From a virus, in the IMG/VR virus record IMGVR_UViG_3300037134_000167, positions 1 through 21,255 of that record: 21,255 nt of DNA; one strand, given 5' to 3'. Each line of letters starts with the position of its first letter. Position 1 is the first letter of the stretch. Positions 21,005-21,255 of this stretch are shown piece after piece. Below the pieces are notes generated by a model. It had not been told where the DNA came from and made no database searches. It saw nothing but the letters and a program-made list of their open reading frames with translations. The translations under genes were made by a program, and so were the position numbers.

Positions 21005-21255
21005 TGGCATATCCAGTAATGCCGACAATGCCACTGTCCATGGCCGCCGGACTCAAAAAGAGTCCCCGGTGGAATACGGTGCGGCAAAAGGGCCCAGCCG
21101 GTATCAACGCGGCTATCGCTTTGATGCCGTTTTGCGTCTGGGATTTTGAGTTCTCCCTTGATAACATCACCGGCCACGAGCACACCGCCTCCTCCGTAGT
21201 CGCGCAGATGCTCGGCACCTTCATGGCCACTGCAGGCGGCGCAGGATTGTTCCTG
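21004..21255 (+). CDS. Distal tail protein, DUF2460-like (partial)
   Basis: The ATG overlaps the tape measure stop as TAATG and the frame stays open for 84 codons to the edge of the window. The visible N-terminus (MAYPVMPTMPLSMAAGLKKS, then PRWNTVRQ, then INAAIALMPFCVWDFEFSLD) matches the start of DUF2460 tail proteins, which begin with a Pro-rich stretch, a K-x-P-x-[FW]-x-T strand and a W-x-[FW]-E-[LF]-x-[YF] strand. They form part of the tail tip next to the tape measure. The C-terminal part is outside the window. Confidence 0.75.
   Translation, partial: MAYPVMPTMPLSMAAGLKKSPRWNTVRQKGPAGINAAIALMPFCVWDFEFSLDNITGHEHTASSVVAQMLGTFMATAGGAGLFL

Overview
The window looks like the left end of an integrated siphovirus-type prophage in a bacterial chromosome. 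A complete tRNA gene with a CAT anticodon and an encoded CCA end (45-120) is followed by an intrinsic terminator, short direct repeats and a tyrosine integrase. This is the usual layout of a prophage inserted into the 3' end of a tRNA gene. The right end of the element is not reached: the last reading frame runs off the edge and no second copy of the tRNA 3' end was seen. Base composition is moderately GC-rich. Resemblances recalled from memory (tRNA sequence, integrase-like N-terminus at 1617-2270) lean toward an acidobacterial host, but that is inference only.

Layout. (1) 45-1267: tRNA, terminator, repeats and integrase. (2) 1201-3858, minus strand: a small excisionase-like HTH protein converging on and overlapping the integrase 3' end; a GIY-YIG nuclease whose N-terminus resembles an integrase DNA-binding domain; and a two-gene unit of a winged-helix protein with a coupled 67-residue protein. 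The HTH and GIY-YIG genes each sit 51-52 nt behind a terminator hairpin and share an 18-nt element that runs into the start codon without a ribosome-binding site. (3) 3859-4558: no convincing gene, but dense inverted, tandem and direct repeats that resemble a replication origin or a multi-site control region. (4) 4559-6286, plus strand: small proteins, two membrane proteins, a small zinc-finger-like protein and an HNH nuclease fused to a P-loop domain, mostly joined by TAATG or TGATG overlaps. (5) 6443-21255, plus strand: the virion genes.

The virion module runs: terminase small subunit, HK97-type major capsid protein, terminator, GIY-YIG/NUMOD homing-type nuclease, terminase large subunit, small HTH protein, portal, ClpP-type prohead protease with a cysteine-rich tail, head-tail connector, head closure protein, tail terminator, structured intergenic element, HK97 gp10-like protein, small unknown protein, family 2 glycosyltransferase, two tandem tail tube proteins, tail assembly chaperone with a -1 frameshift signal, tape measure protein, and the start of a DUF2460-like distal tail protein. 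The capsid gene lies upstream of the large terminase instead of downstream of the protease, which is unusual.

The most interesting observations are the three-way-junction-like element at 15398-15524, the integrase-like/GIY-YIG chimera with its paired promoter-leader modules, the repeat field at 3971-4291, the 13-cysteine tail on the prohead protease, the glycosyltransferase inside the tail operon, and a textbook frameshift signal (CCCAAAC, 6-nt spacer, 6-bp stem-loop) in the tail chaperone. No CI-like repressor or lysis enzyme was recognised in the window.
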